A stretch of DNA of 64,000 bases from Pseudisothecium myosuroides (lineage: Eukaryota; Streptophyta; Bryopsida; Hypnales; Lembophyllaceae). Under the pieces are notes generated by a model, which saw only the letters and a list, made by a program, of their open reading frames with translations, did not search any database and had not been told where the DNA came from. Shown piece by piece: positions 1 through 9,844 of this stretch (positions are counted from its first letter, which is position 1; the number at the start of each line of letters is the position of its first letter). A program made the translations under genes and the position numbers. The stretch is from the NCBI GenBank assembly GCA_951799445.1, contig OX637287.1:41259724-41323723 (forward strand). Reading direction: 5' to 3'.

Positions 1-17
1 AGGCCCCAACCAAATTC

Positions 18-368
18 GGGCCAGGGTAAACTGCCCCTTGCTCAGACCCTTAGGAAAATGCTAAATTTTTTTATTTTCCATGCATGATGAAATTTGTAAA
101 TTTTGAATTCATATTTGCAATCACAGATCGCAAATAGCTAGGAGAGATGTAGAAGATAAATTAATCGGGCACGAAATAGGGGTACATGTAAAAAAAATGA
201 CCCCTTATTTTGTGCTTGATTAATTTATCTTCTGTACTTCTCCTAGCTCATTTGGGGTCTCTAATTGCAAATATGAATTCAAAATTTGCAAATTTTGTCA
301 TGCACAGGAAATAAAAAATTTTAGCGTTTTCCCTTGGGGATGAGCAAGGGGTCGGTTCACCCCGGTCC
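18..368. repeat. Foldback MITE, family B copy 1
   Basis: The two halves are inverted copies. The left end reads GGGCCAGGGTAAACTGCCCC and the right end is the near reverse complement. Both arms carry an AATATGAATTCAAAATTTGC-like stretch. The centre holds a second inverted pair around TTAATTTATCTTCT. There is no coding capacity and no matching target duplication was found, so the ends are approximate. Related copies lie at 33669-33904 and 47339-47565, with a fragment near 11230. Confidence 0.7.
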
Positions 369-454
369 AACATGGACACTTTTTCATACAAATGTGACCT
401 TGTGAAGTGCAACTGCTCTGTTTTTGCAGGGCCAAAAAAAGGATTCAATTGAAT

Positions 455-640
455 TCAACGCTAATATCTTGCAATCTACACAGTGGAAGTTTCTGAATTT
501 TTTTCCACATCTTCTCAAACCAGCTTACTACAAGATCTTACAATTACATGTGTCCAAAAATGTTTTTTAAAAAAAATTTGGTACTTGTACTAGAAATGGT
601 AGTTTCGGAGCGTTTTTGGTGAAAACATAGTCAAGGAACT
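455..640 (+). repeat. Fragment of TTAA-type element (right part)
   Basis: This stretch resembles the right-hand third of the 0.9-kb TTAA family. Shared landmarks are 'gctaatatcttgcaatct', 'aagatctta..gttag/ttaca', and the 'gaaatggtagtttcggagcg' block that normally sits just inside the right end. The terminal CCTTTAGGGG is missing, so it is a decayed or truncated copy. Confidence 0.6.
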
Positions 641-1524
641 TTAGGTGTTAAAATTTAGTGGCCAAAATATTGCATGCCAAGAGTCTCTCAAATCCTCATT
701 TCAATTACCAACCGTAGCCAACAATAACGAACTCAAGCTTACAATACGAGTTGTGCTCAGATGCTTATTTGGAAGCTTCCAGGTGTTACCGGTAGAAGTT
801 ACCTCAAAACTTCGCATTCAGAATTTGAAATGCCGTCCAATTGCGTCACAGATACAACCTGATGTTGATCTTGAGACTGTCGGAGATGTGGCATTTCAGT
901 CGCCCTTTGGTGGACCCGTGTTGTATTAAATCCTCACGTGCTTTCTGCAATGAACAGTCATTTTTCTAGTGAGAAAATGAGAAGCAAATAAGTTCTCTAC
1001 AATAATAAGTTCTCTACACGTGCTCTGCTGTCGGTATTGCAGTCTTCAGATCTGAAAATTTGAAGATATTCGAGCAAAAGGAGGAATATCATTGCATGCA
1101 GTCACTGAGGAAATAAGTTCTGTACAAGAATGGCGATCATGGTGCATCTGGAACTGCAATCGAACTAACTTAGCTATTGAATTGCTTTCTCTTTCTAAAA
1201 GGTGAGCGTGGTGAGCACAAGGTATCATGGCCGGAAATTTTGTCGGGATTTAGTCTCTGCAATTGGTGAAATGCAGGCACGTACACGAGAAATGAAGATC
1301 ACTGGCCGCTTCTACTGGATGTTTTCTTCAAGCTTCGCAGTGACCTACATTGCTAGCTAGATTCTTACTGATACAATGCTCTATTATTTCAAAAGTATGC
1401 CAGTAATCACCGACAGTGCCGAAAATTGGACTGAAAGCTGGTCGATCGAGGTTTGGCTTCGAACTCTAAAATTTGGTGAGAATCACTGAAGAAATGAAAC
1501 AATCTGTATTGGCATTTACTTCAA
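641..1524. other. No gene recognised
   Basis: A 94-codon open frame lies at 645-929 on the plus strand. It has no recognisable motif and no convincing splice context, so it is not called. The rest is AT-rich sequence with no structure I can name. Confidence 0.5.
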
Positions 1525-3120
1525 TTCCGTTTAATTGGCAGTATCTCATGCGCCATTTTGACATTTGCATTAGCTTCCTAAGCCGATAGATATGTAAAAT
1601 AGTATGCAAATTGCATTTCATCCTCAACAAAAGGTAGGATTTCCATCCCCATCCCCTGCTGGCTCTCTTAATTATTTAATCACTTAGTTTCCTTCGTTTC
1701 TTGAGGATTCACAGAGCCATTTTAATGAAATTGTGCCAATTTAACGACATTGACGTTCGTTAGTAGGTGCTACCAATGAGCACTGGTTCATTCATGAGAA
1801 TTCTGGTAGTTGAGGGAATTTAGTTAGTGAGTGTTGTATGTTGGTGTCAGCTCCCTTACAAAGCGGTCGTGAGTGAGGGCCTGTTTGCACGAGGGCACTG
1901 ACCTAGCCTGGGGCTCTACTTGAGTGGTACGCAAGAGAATCCAATTTTTGGAGATGGAGCTTTTAAATATTTCCATATCTGAGAACTTTGGGTTGGCAAA
2001 TACTTCCTGGACCAAACGCTTGGCCGTTCTCTCTGGTTGTTATTTTTCCAGGCATTCTGTTCACTTTTACACCTTCTGTTTTTGTCTTTTTTACTTGAAA
2101 GAAATTTTTCCTTCGTGCCTTACATGTCTTCATACCATTATTAAGCAGATAGTGTTTTGACTGATCTAATTTGTAAGGAATGTTATGTACCATTTCAAAT
2201 TTTAAGATTAAGATATTAAGACTTCTGGTGCAGAATGAACTGGCAGAAGTATCATGTGTGCTCCAAAATCCTCTCCCAAGGACACCTCAAGACAGTTGCT
2301 TAATGCCGCTATTTATAAGTTGAAGTGGACCGAGACCAGATTATTTTGCGTGACCAAATGATTGAGCTCCATGCACGTAAGCTCCAAGCGAGGTCGACTG
2401 ATATGCAGACCCTGAGAGCATTAGTGTTCTAAATGCAGTGAGAAAACTCCTGCAAAGTTTCAGTGCAACGTCAATTTCGTTAAAATGGCAGATATCCAAG
2501 ACTTTGGCACTTTTCAGGTCGTTCAGCCTGATACGGAAATCTATACCAGTCCTAGTTAGTAAAGCTTTGTGCATATGAACGTCGCAAATATTGGTTCCCC
2601 AAGCCACGCCAATTTAACGAAATTGACAACGTATGTCGGCCCGCTGCTGCTTTACGTGCTGGATGGTCTCAACTTGAGTATGCAAGTGTACTTTTGTCGG
2701 GGTAAATTATATCAAAAGCATGGACAGCGTATAAATATTTAGTTGGACTGATTGTAATTGATGCTACCCTAAAGGCACAATTTTATGACTTATTAGAGTG
2801 CTCCAAGTGGATGAAACAAAAGAGGGTCAAGCAATGGTCAGGTAAAGACTCAATCTCTGTGCAAACCACGGCTCACGGAAATTATATGATGGTCTAATTC
2901 TCTGGACCTGAAGTTGAATCACTTCCCAACCTTGAATCACCTCCCAACCTGAACCTGAAGTTGAATAGACGTGAAAGTCATCCTTAGGTTGGCTATTTCA
3001 AGCATTTTGCAATCAAAGCACAAGCCAACTGCTGTCTCTGAAATTAGGTGCATTGGTGATATGGATCCCCTGAAGCTTTCATACTGGGCCGTATTGTGTG
3101 CAAGCATTCAATGAGCACCT
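1525..3120. repeat. Segmental duplication, copy 1 (distal block)
   Basis: Collinear with 21089-24475 on the same strand. Examples are 'catgcgccattttgacattt', 'gagaatccaatttttggaga', 'gaacttt.gttggcaaatact' and 'acaattttatgacttatt'. Copy 2 is longer only because it holds a 144-bp TTAA insertion, a nested pair of TTAA elements and a LINE tail. At those places copy 1 shows the uninterrupted sequence (for example TTAA at 1963-1966). The duplication resumes at about 4090 with the peroxidase promoter. Confidence 0.85.
2467..2630. repeat. MITE family C copy
   Basis: Inverted ends ACGTCAATTTCGTTAAAATG and CCAATTTAACGAAATTGAC surround about 120 bp that includes 'aaatctataccagtcctag'. The same ends and core recur in the peroxidase introns and around the peroxidase genes (28.1, 28.5, 31.0, 33.0, 36.5 and 38.2 kb). 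Confidence 0.65.
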
Positions 3121-3356
3121 TAAGTTTGAAGCACTAGTACTCAACCACGCCCATCATCCAAACTGTAGGGGTGCTGTATCACCCAATCAAGGTTGGCACA
3201 AATTTCCAACCAAGCTTGGAATGTGTTTTTTTCTCCCTTTTCAAAGTTGGAACTAATAAAGTCATGACACGTGTCCCAATGTAGTGAGCAAGAAAATAGG
3301 AAGCAATGAGTGGCAAAATAGTTCTTGAATGATCAAAATTGGAAGACTCTAAACAG

Positions 3357-3695
3357 TGGCTAAGGTAACAGGCTCTGAAATCACACAAGCTCTAAAATCG
3401 CCCACCCTATTCAAATGTACACTATTTGTACATGTAACTATTTCATAGCCTTCAGCGATGTACAAATAATGTACATTTTAGTGGGTGGGCGATTTTACAG
3501 CCTTATGCCACTTCAACTTCAAAATTTCATAATTAATTCCAGAAAGCTTCAAAAAATATGAAACAACTTGGGTTAGATGCCAATTCCTCTTGTCTTTCAA
3601 GGAAAATTTACTGAAAAATATTTCGAGACGTTTCACCTCCCCAAAATTCAGTTTCAGCTCTTAGGTGGTCGATTTATGAACCTATTACCTTACTA
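3357..3695. repeat. Foldback repeat with inner palindrome
   Basis: The imperfect outer inverted ends start 'ctaaggtaacaggctctg' and finish 'cctattaccttactag'. A tighter inner pair lies at about 3391-3497, where TAAAATCGCCCACCC faces GGGTGGGCGATTTTA with repeated 'tgtaca' motifs between. Non-coding; looks like a decayed MITE with a second hairpin inside. Confidence 0.5.
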
Positions 3696-4089
3696 GTGAA
3701 ATGCACTTTTGGGTTCCCAAAATTCACTGTAAATTCCATTTTGGGAATAAAATTCTGAAAATCGTGCAATCCCTATATTTCCTACCACCTGTTACTACAC
3801 ACAATCTACTCCAAAATTGCTTAAACAATTGACTACTGGTGCTTTTACCCTACGTTCTACACATCCAAGCGGCGTGAATGGTAGAGTGGGTTGCATTTGT
3901 ATCCTATTGAATGCAATTGTCTACAAACATGACTTTAGCCCTCTACATAATGACCCTTAAAGGTATGTTCCCACTTGTTGTTATAAGTGTTCTTTGGAAT
4001 GTGAACCCGGTCCAGAAGGAGGCCAAAATTCATTCCTAAGACCCTCTGTAACCACACCTTTAACATCACGTGAGAACATACCTTAAACA
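3696..4089. other. No gene recognised
   Basis: AT-rich sequence between the two duplicated blocks of copy 1. It has no evident counterpart in copy 2 (24480-25744) and no coding signal. Confidence 0.4.
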
Positions 4090-4869
4090 GTTTCCAACAA
4101 ACAATAAATTACCAAAGAGCATGCTAAGAAAAATATCAACCACAGCTGCACTCTTTACAAACCTACGTCATCCCACATCATAAACCAAAAAAATTCACAC
4201 ATACTCAAGATTTCAGAGCCTAGAATGGGGCCAACCGAATGGCTGTAGAGTGATTGTTCACACTTGAGACACACTCGAGACATACTCCGAGAATCAAAGC
4301 TGAACATTGACTCAGTCAAATGCCTTGAACTTCATCCCGGTGCGTGGCAAGACCTTGAACTACAGTAGCTGTTGAATTCTACCACCCACGTGACTAGCTT
4401 TTGACTAAGCATCTGCAAACTACGTTGATATGATATCAAATCACTGTTGACCTTGAACTACAGTAGCTGTTGAATTCTACCACCCACGTGACTAGCTTTT
4501 GACTAAGCATCTGCAAACTACGTTGATATGATATCAAATCACTGTTGACCTTGAACTACAGTAGCTGTTGAATTCTACCACCCACGTGACTAGCTTTTGA
4601 CTAAGCATCTGCAAACTACGTTGATATGATATCAAATCACTGTTGTCTAGATAGATAGAAACTCCGGTCTTTGAAGAAGTCCGACCTGAATAAAGTGTCT
4701 GTTCGTCCAACTGTTGTCTACACATACCTGGGTCAATAAGAGCTTCACGTCCACACACGCCCTGTGCTCCCGAACTCCGCCGAAGTTGTCAAGCTTCAGG
4801 GTCACAGTCTAGCTAGAAGCTGAGACCGATTCTTTGGCAAGTTGGTCACAATCTCACAGAGAATCAGCA
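4090..4869 (+). promoter_or_regulatory. Orphaned peroxidase promoter (duplicate of gene A promoter)
   Basis: Closely follows 25745-26232, the sequence directly upstream of peroxidase gene A. Shared blocks include 'agatttcagagcctagaa', 'gtgcgtggcaagaccttg', 'tacctgggtca' and 'gaagttg..agcttcagggt'. It runs without a break into an ATG at 4870. The main difference is that one promoter module is expanded to three tandem copies (4351-4644). The gene behind it is broken, so any transcription would no longer yield peroxidase. Confidence 0.8.
4351..4644 (+). repeat. Three tandem 98-bp promoter repeats, each with a G-box
   Basis: Three near-identical units start at 4351, 4449 and 4547. Each contains a CACGTG G-box (4387-4392, 4485-4490, 4583-4588) and TTGAC W-box cores. 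Gene A has a single unit with one G-box at 26031-26036. In gene B the matching hexamer is CACTTG. Known: CACGTG binds bZIP/bHLH factors and TTGAC binds WRKY factors. That they act here is inference. Confidence 0.85.
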
Positions 4870-4894
4870 ATGGCTGTCAGTTTCAGAGTCCGGG
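4870..4894 (+). pseudogene. Peroxidase pseudogene, first codons only
   Basis: The ATG at 4870 starts Met-Ala-Val-Ser-Phe-Arg, matching Met-Ala-Ala-Ser-Phe-Arg of genes A and B. Homology stops after about eight codons. The rest of exon 1 reappears at about 9290, so roughly 4.4 kb of repeats and an inverted exon 3 fragment separate the parts. The pentamer TCCGG occurs at both edges (4889-4893 and 9284-9288), which could be chance or a trace of the break. Confidence 0.7.
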
Positions 4895-5110
4895 TAAGCA
4901 ACTACTATCATAATAAAATGATTATGATTATAAAATAAAAGCTTTGATGTGAAAATGCTTTTAAAGACAAATTCAATGATATAACATTTAATAAATATAA
5001 AAATATATTATATAATTTACAACAAATAACAAGTAAATAACAAGTCAAATCATATATATAGGTATGCTCAGCTAGAGGCTAGGTCATAATTAGAAAATAA
5101 TTAATAATTA

Positions 5111-5145
5111 GAAAATAAAATAAAATAAAATAAAATAAAATAAAT
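5111..5145. repeat. (TAAAA)n microsatellite
   Basis: About six to seven tandem TAAAA pentamers in a strongly AT-rich stretch. Confidence 0.9.
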
Positions 5146-5361
5146 TATTTGGATGAATGTAGATGTTATAGTGTTTTATGTGAGATTGTAGGGTTCTATG
5201 AACAACCCAATAAAAATAGCTGCATGAAGTTGCTACATGAACTCCGTGAAGTTATTCATTTCAAATTTTAAGAACCCTAGTTTTGTAGATGCGTCCTTTT
5301 GCCGCCTCCTTTTCGCTTGTTTTTTCATTAGAAGAAATTTGGAGGCAGTAAAAAACTGCAA

Positions 5362-5553
5362 GTTTTCAGGCCCTGAGAACTTTGGGAATGCCCTGGGAGC
5401 AATAATCTGACGTGGCCAAGACTATGCCACGTCAGAAAATAATAAAAAATAAATTTTAATATTTTTAATTAATTTTTAATTCTAATTTCAATTTTTTATT
5501 ATTTTTATATTCTGACTATTCCCAACTACAAGAACAGCCCTAAAATGGCCCTT
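5362..5553. repeat. MITE family D copy 1
   Basis: Contains 'tctgacgtgg...tatgccacgtcaga' followed by a run of A/T-only sequence and 'attctgac'. An inverted counterpart lies at 32488-32685, sharing the 'tgccacgtca' block, the A/T run and the flanking 'agggccattt..agccctg' and 'gagaacttcgggg'-type ends. Two dispersed copies with the same order suggest a small non-autonomous element. Exact ends are uncertain. Confidence 0.55.
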
Positions 5554-6389
5554 TGGAGCCTTCAAATTTCTTCTAATGTTTGCTTGCTTCTTTTTTACTT
5601 TTTACCTTTCCACTTGCCTTCTTTTTGCTTCTTGCTTCCAAAACCTTGCATCTTATTGTTGCTACTAGCGATAATAGGCACGGACAGGTTGCCGCAGACA
5701 AACACCAAGCTTTGAGGCCATATATACAATAAGGCAACGATAGTGTAAAAAGAAATTTTAGGTGATATTTTGTCTGCTTTTAGTCATTGGTGCTCTGGCA
5801 ATTCCATTTGTTTGGATTATAGCATGTTGATAGTTTGCGGACATTCACTTAATATAGTTTAATTAACTTTAACAGAAAAAACTCTTGTTAAGTTTGATGT
5901 TTGTATTACACCAAACAATGATGGCAATATGATTTGGCTTAATGTTCCTCGACTTACGGTAGACAAAAGGAGGTACTCAACAAATCATTGATTTATAAGC
6001 TTTTGTATTTAGATGTAGTGTTTGTCTATTGAATTTTTAATTACTTTCTTTTTGAGAGCCATGACTTATATTTTGCGATTTGTGGATTATATCCATGCTA
6101 TTCCTTTTGATGAATCTGATATTAGTGTCTTGCATAGATATTACAAGCACATAATTGGTTATTGTTATGAATAATTATGGTGGCTTTGGTGGTGAAGAGG
6201 TTGCTTTGGTGAGATTATATCATGTCATATGTTTGATTTCCATAACATTTGATGAAGGTACTGGCTTTACATCTTGTCAAAAGAAGATAAGAAAATACTT
6301 GATAGTTTTATTAAAGAATGCACCAGTAGTTTGAAGAAGAAAATAATAGGTGTTGATTCATCAAAGAAGAATGAAGACATTGTTAATTA

Positions 6390-6885
6390 TAAAATAATGA
6401 CAACAATACATAAGAATGAAGGTGAAAGGATGGCAACTAAGACTAGATCAAGGCGGCTTGCAATGAAATTTCAATTTCATTATACAATCATGATAATTTT
6501 GCTCACATAGATTCATAGTGGTTTGTAAATTTGTCTATAGACCTTGGTAGCAAATTCATACTAATCATATGATGTAGGTGGTTTGAAATCATTGTTGTCA
6601 CATTGGACATCGATCAAGTTAGGATCATTGGATGTCTCGGACGGGGAGACATATCAAATAGTTAGGATGGACCAAACGGTCAATATGACTACCTTGAAGT
6701 AGTCACATTGGGCAAGTTATCAAGGGTCATCGGATGCCTCAAACGGATAGACAAATCGGATAGTTTGGATACGCAATCCGTCTAATGTAACAATTGTGTT
6801 TGAAATGGTAGTTTTAACTACCAATTAAATGTGTATTTATTTCTTTGAAATATAATATCATATTTTAAGAATTATTTGAAACATC
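6390..6885. repeat. Direct repeat flanking an inverted peroxidase fragment, left copy
   Basis: Repeated in the same orientation at 7620-8263. Shared landmarks are 'aagaatgaaggtga', 'cggcttgcaatgaaatttca', 'agcaaattcatactaatcat' and 'gtttgaaatggtagtttta'. The two copies bracket the inverted exon 3 fragment almost exactly. A short open frame at 6274-6510 is Lys-rich and unrecognised, and is not called as a gene. Confidence 0.75.
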
Positions 6886-7570
6886 TGCATTGACTATTTA
6901 TTAGCTATAGATTTAGCATTAAATGGACTCTGTAGACAGTGTCCGAGATAGTGACTAGTCTATGGATGGATATTAATTGGCCATATATAAAGGCATGCAA
7001 CTTGTTCGTGCCTCATAGATTGTATCCAACAAACCATTTTTTTACATCATAATTAAAATTCATTAAACCAGACTTCAACATCTTTGGAGTTAAAATTCAG
7101 GTCAAGGACATTCATCATTTCAATTCAATAATAAATAGTTTAGCTATGTTATGGACTTTATGATGCCATTCAAAACCCTTGTTGTGAATGCAAACCTAAG
7201 AGAGCCACAAGATCCACTTCATCAAGGCCCACGGGCCGCGGCTGAGAAAATCGCTAGCCACCAATGCAAGGTAAGTAAAAAACGACGCAGGGAGGAAATG
7301 GTTGGTGTCATCTTGATTGAAGGTGAGGCTGTTGCAGCAACCGAAGAACACGGGATACCTTGGAATCAATCCCGCCTTGACACAATATTCATGCAATCAA
7401 ACGCATTCTCAAACAACAATACACGAGAAGACCCAAATGTAATTAACAAAAATCCCATATGTAAGAAATATTGGACAATTTTGTAAAATTTAGAGTACTG
7501 TTCAGACTCATCTTTATCAACAAATGAAATGATCACATACATTGATAAATAAGGGGTGGTTGCACTTGGT
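6880..7570 (-). pseudogene. Inverted peroxidase exon 3 fragment with flanking intron
   Basis: The minus strand encodes a decayed version of exon 3 of genes A and B (about 7160-7385). It reads 'KAGLIPRYPVFFG', where A has 'AGLSPGYAVFFG', then 'FLPASFF', where B has 'FLPSPFF'. The conserved Gly-Arg-Arg-Asp-Ser has become Gly-Cys-Cys-Asn-Ser, and a frameshift follows before the Glu-Val-Asp-Leu-Val segment. Homology continues into both flanking introns: 'ttgttaa.ta.a.ttgggtc' upstream, and the 'ggccatatataaaggcatgc' region downstream, which matches gene A intron 3. This shows a genomic rather than a cDNA origin. It lies opposite to the exon 1 remnant at 9290. Confidence 0.85.
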
Positions 7571-7619
7571 GAAAAGAGTGGTACATCACTAAAGCTATGT
7601 TTGCTAAAAATATTGATGA

Positions 7620-8263
7620 TAAGATGGCAACAACAATACAAAAGAATGAAGGTGATAGGATGGCAAAGAAGACTAGATCAGGGTGGCTTGCAATGAAATT
7701 TCAATTTATGCAATTATGGTAATTTTGCTCAAATAGATTTGTAGGGGTTTGTCTCGTGGTTTGTAAATTTGTAATCCAATATTAGTAGCAAATTCATACT
7801 AATCATATGATGCAGGCGGTTTGAAATCATTGTGGTTATATTGGTCGAGTTAGGATCATCGGACGTCCTAAATGGCGGATATATTGGATAGTTTGGGGCT
7901 TTGGGCAGACATATTAGACAGTTTGGGCAGACCAGACGGAGAATGTGACTACCTTAAAGTAGTCGTATTGGACAAGTTAGGATCATTGGATATCCACTAG
8001 TAAAAAACAGGCTGTAAATGACTTGTCCACAATGACTGCAGCAGTCACTTTGAAGTCATTTTGTAGTTATTGTGGACAAGTCATGTAGGACTCTGTTTTC
8101 TATTAGTGATCCTGGACGGGTGGGCAAATTGGACAGTTTGGACGGACAATCTGTCAAATTTGACATCTATGTTTGAAATGGTAGTTTTATCTACTAAATA
8201 AATGTGTATTTCTTTCTTTGAAAAATGATATTTTATTTTAAAATTTTGAGTTATTTTATTATA
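7620..8263. repeat. Direct repeat flanking an inverted peroxidase fragment, right copy
   Basis: Same-orientation duplicate of 6390-6885. It is lengthened by a CACTA MITE at 7995-8108 that the left copy lacks. Confidence 0.75.
7995..8108. mobile_element. CACTA-type MITE, 114 bp, TSD ATC
   Basis: Begins CACTAGTAAAAAACAG and ends CTGTTTTCTATTAGTG. Inner inverted arms share 'atgacttgtccacaat'. It is flanked by the 3-bp duplication ATC (7992-7994 and 8109-8111). The left direct repeat at about 6635 shows the same region without the element. CACTA ends with a 3-bp duplication are the hallmark of the En/Spm superfamily; with no coding capacity it must be mobilised in trans. Confidence 0.9.
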
Positions 8264-8267
8264 TTAA

Positions 8268-9163
8268 CCCCTAAAGGACCGTTGTCCCTTCTTGGGAAAA
8301 ATGGGATTTTGGGCTAAATTCTTGTTGTGATTTTTTGAAACATTTTTTAAAGATAGAAAAATTGATGAGCTTTGTGGGAATATAATATTTTTTACAATCA
8401 GTGTCCAGGAACAACAATTATGACCAAATAAGCTCAAAACAAGGGACGGGGGGCAACCAGGCAGCAAAAAAAATTTGCAAAAATTTGAATTTTTTTTAAT
8501 ATTTTTTTTATAGTTTATATATTTTTTTATCTGGAAAGCTTTGATTCACTTCATTTGGATTTGGTATGAGAAAGTTATGGACATTCTTGTTTTTTGGGCA
8601 GTTAGAGTTTCTTTGAAAAAAATAACTTGTAGGATGCATCTCTGAATGCAATTTTTCAAATTTTTCAAATTTTTTTTTGCATGGTTTAGTTTACTAGCTA
8701 AAACAATCTCACCATTGGGATTAGTGCATTTTAATTCCATTAAAATATATGAATTTTCCTTCTATCTCGTACCTACTTCTACTTAACAATTTTTTTAAGA
8801 ATGATAATTAAGTTTTTTTGAATTTTTTTTCCTAGACTCTCAACTCAATTCTCCACTATAAAAATTTAAAGCTCAAAATTCTATAGAGCAAAAATTTTGA
8901 ATTAAAAATGTTTAAAGTTAAAAAATCTAGTCCAGCAATGTGCTGAAAACTTGTTTTTTTTACTTTAAATGCAGATTTCTTGCAATCTGTAGGGTCAAAA
9001 ATTCTAAAAAAAATTCTAAATTGCACATTCTTATACTAATTAGGTGTAAGATCTTATGGTTAGATGTGCAAAAAAAACATTTTTCAAATTTTTTTACTCT
9101 TTGCTATAGAAATGGCAGTTTTGAGTGCTTATTGGCAGGAAAAAGGCCTTGGGCCTTTAGGGG
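8268..9163 (+). mobile_element. TTAA-flanked element, 896 bp
   Basis: Bounded by TTAA at 8264-8267 and 9164-9167, with inverted ends CCCCTAAAGGACC and GGCCTTTAGGGG. The interior carries family landmarks: 'gaacaacaattatgaccaaa', 'aaagttatggacattcttgt' and 'cctacttctacttaacaatt'. No open frame of note. TTAA targets with CCC-starting ends are known from piggyBac-type transposons, so this is best read as a non-autonomous element of that kind. No transposase was seen, so the superfamily is inferred. Confidence 0.85.
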
Positions 9164-9289
9164 TTAAGCTAGATTTTTTTTAAAGTTTATTATTAAATTT
9201 TTTTTACTTATTGTAATTATATAATTATCTTGAAAATGAATTTATGATTTGATCACCCCTGCAGATTATTGTGGAGTTGCTTATCCGGA

Positions 9290-9508
9290 TTTTAAGGATG
9301 GTACGGTGGTTAGGCTTTGCCTGAAGACGATGGTGGTGGTGGAAAGCATTGAAGCTAAAGCTTAGCTCCCGACTCAATTCTATGACAATTCATGCCCCAA
9401 AATCTACGACATTATCAAGGGGGAGATTTAGAAAGTTGTAGCCGTTGAGGTGAGAATGGCTGCTTCTTTAGTTTGTCTCCATTTTCACGATTGCTTTGTA
9501 AATGTTGA
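9290..9508 (+). pseudogene. Class III peroxidase pseudogene, exon 1
   Basis: Aligns with exon 1 of genes A and B from 'DGAVVGLCL' to 'HFHDCFVN'. Two in-frame TAG stops sit where gene A has CAG: at Gln29 (after Glu-Ala-Lys-Ala) and Gln51 (after Gly-Glu-Ile). The distal catalytic Arg66 is Cys (CGT to TGT), while the distal His and Cys of His-Phe-His-Asp-Cys remain. Most differences from gene A are C to T or G to A. The donor GTAAGT of intron 1 is lost (GTTGAAG) and no exon 2 follows. Its promoter and start lie at 4090-4894. Confidence 0.92.
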
Positions 9509-9666
9509 AGGAACCTTAATTTCCATTGAGTTGCCACTTCAGTTGTACGTTATTGATTGAGATTCTACACTGAAGAGTTGCTTCGTCTTAGCTTGAAATC
9601 GAGTAGTGCAGCTTCACCTTGATGTCATGGACCTATGGCGATTTGTGATGATCAACAACCTACAAG

Positions 9667-9828
9667 CACTACAAGAGAAAGGAGTGTTTTAAGTGAGTTT
9701 TTAAGTATAGTCCTAGACATAAGATTTTAAATAATGACCTTTAAGGAGATTTTCAACAAAATTTAATTTAAAACACATTTAGGACTATACTTTAAAATTC
9801 ACTTAAAATACCCCTTTCTCTCGTAGTG
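9667..9828. mobile_element. CACTA-type MITE, 162 bp, TSD AAG
   Basis: Starts CACTACAAGAGAAAGGAGTG and ends with the near reverse complement CCCTTTCTCTCGTAGTG. The arms stay paired for about 45 bp ('agtatagtccta' faces 'taggactatact'). The 3-bp duplication AAG flanks it at 9664-9666 and 9829-9831. Confidence 0.92.
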
Positions 9829-9844
9829 AAGTTTTGGAAGATAA

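Noticed and set aside
645..929. 94-codon frame
   Set aside because: No recognised domain, no splice or promoter context; the surroundings are repeats.
4351..4644. Three regularly spaced repeats resembling a CRISPR-like array
   Set aside because: The 98-bp units are contiguous with no spacers and are a promoter module also present once upstream of gene A; the genome is eukaryotic.
4889..9288. TCCGG at both edges as a target duplication of one large insertion
   Set aside because: Only 5 bp, imperfect alignment of the right edge, and the interval contains an inverted exon 3, so a single insertion is not supported.
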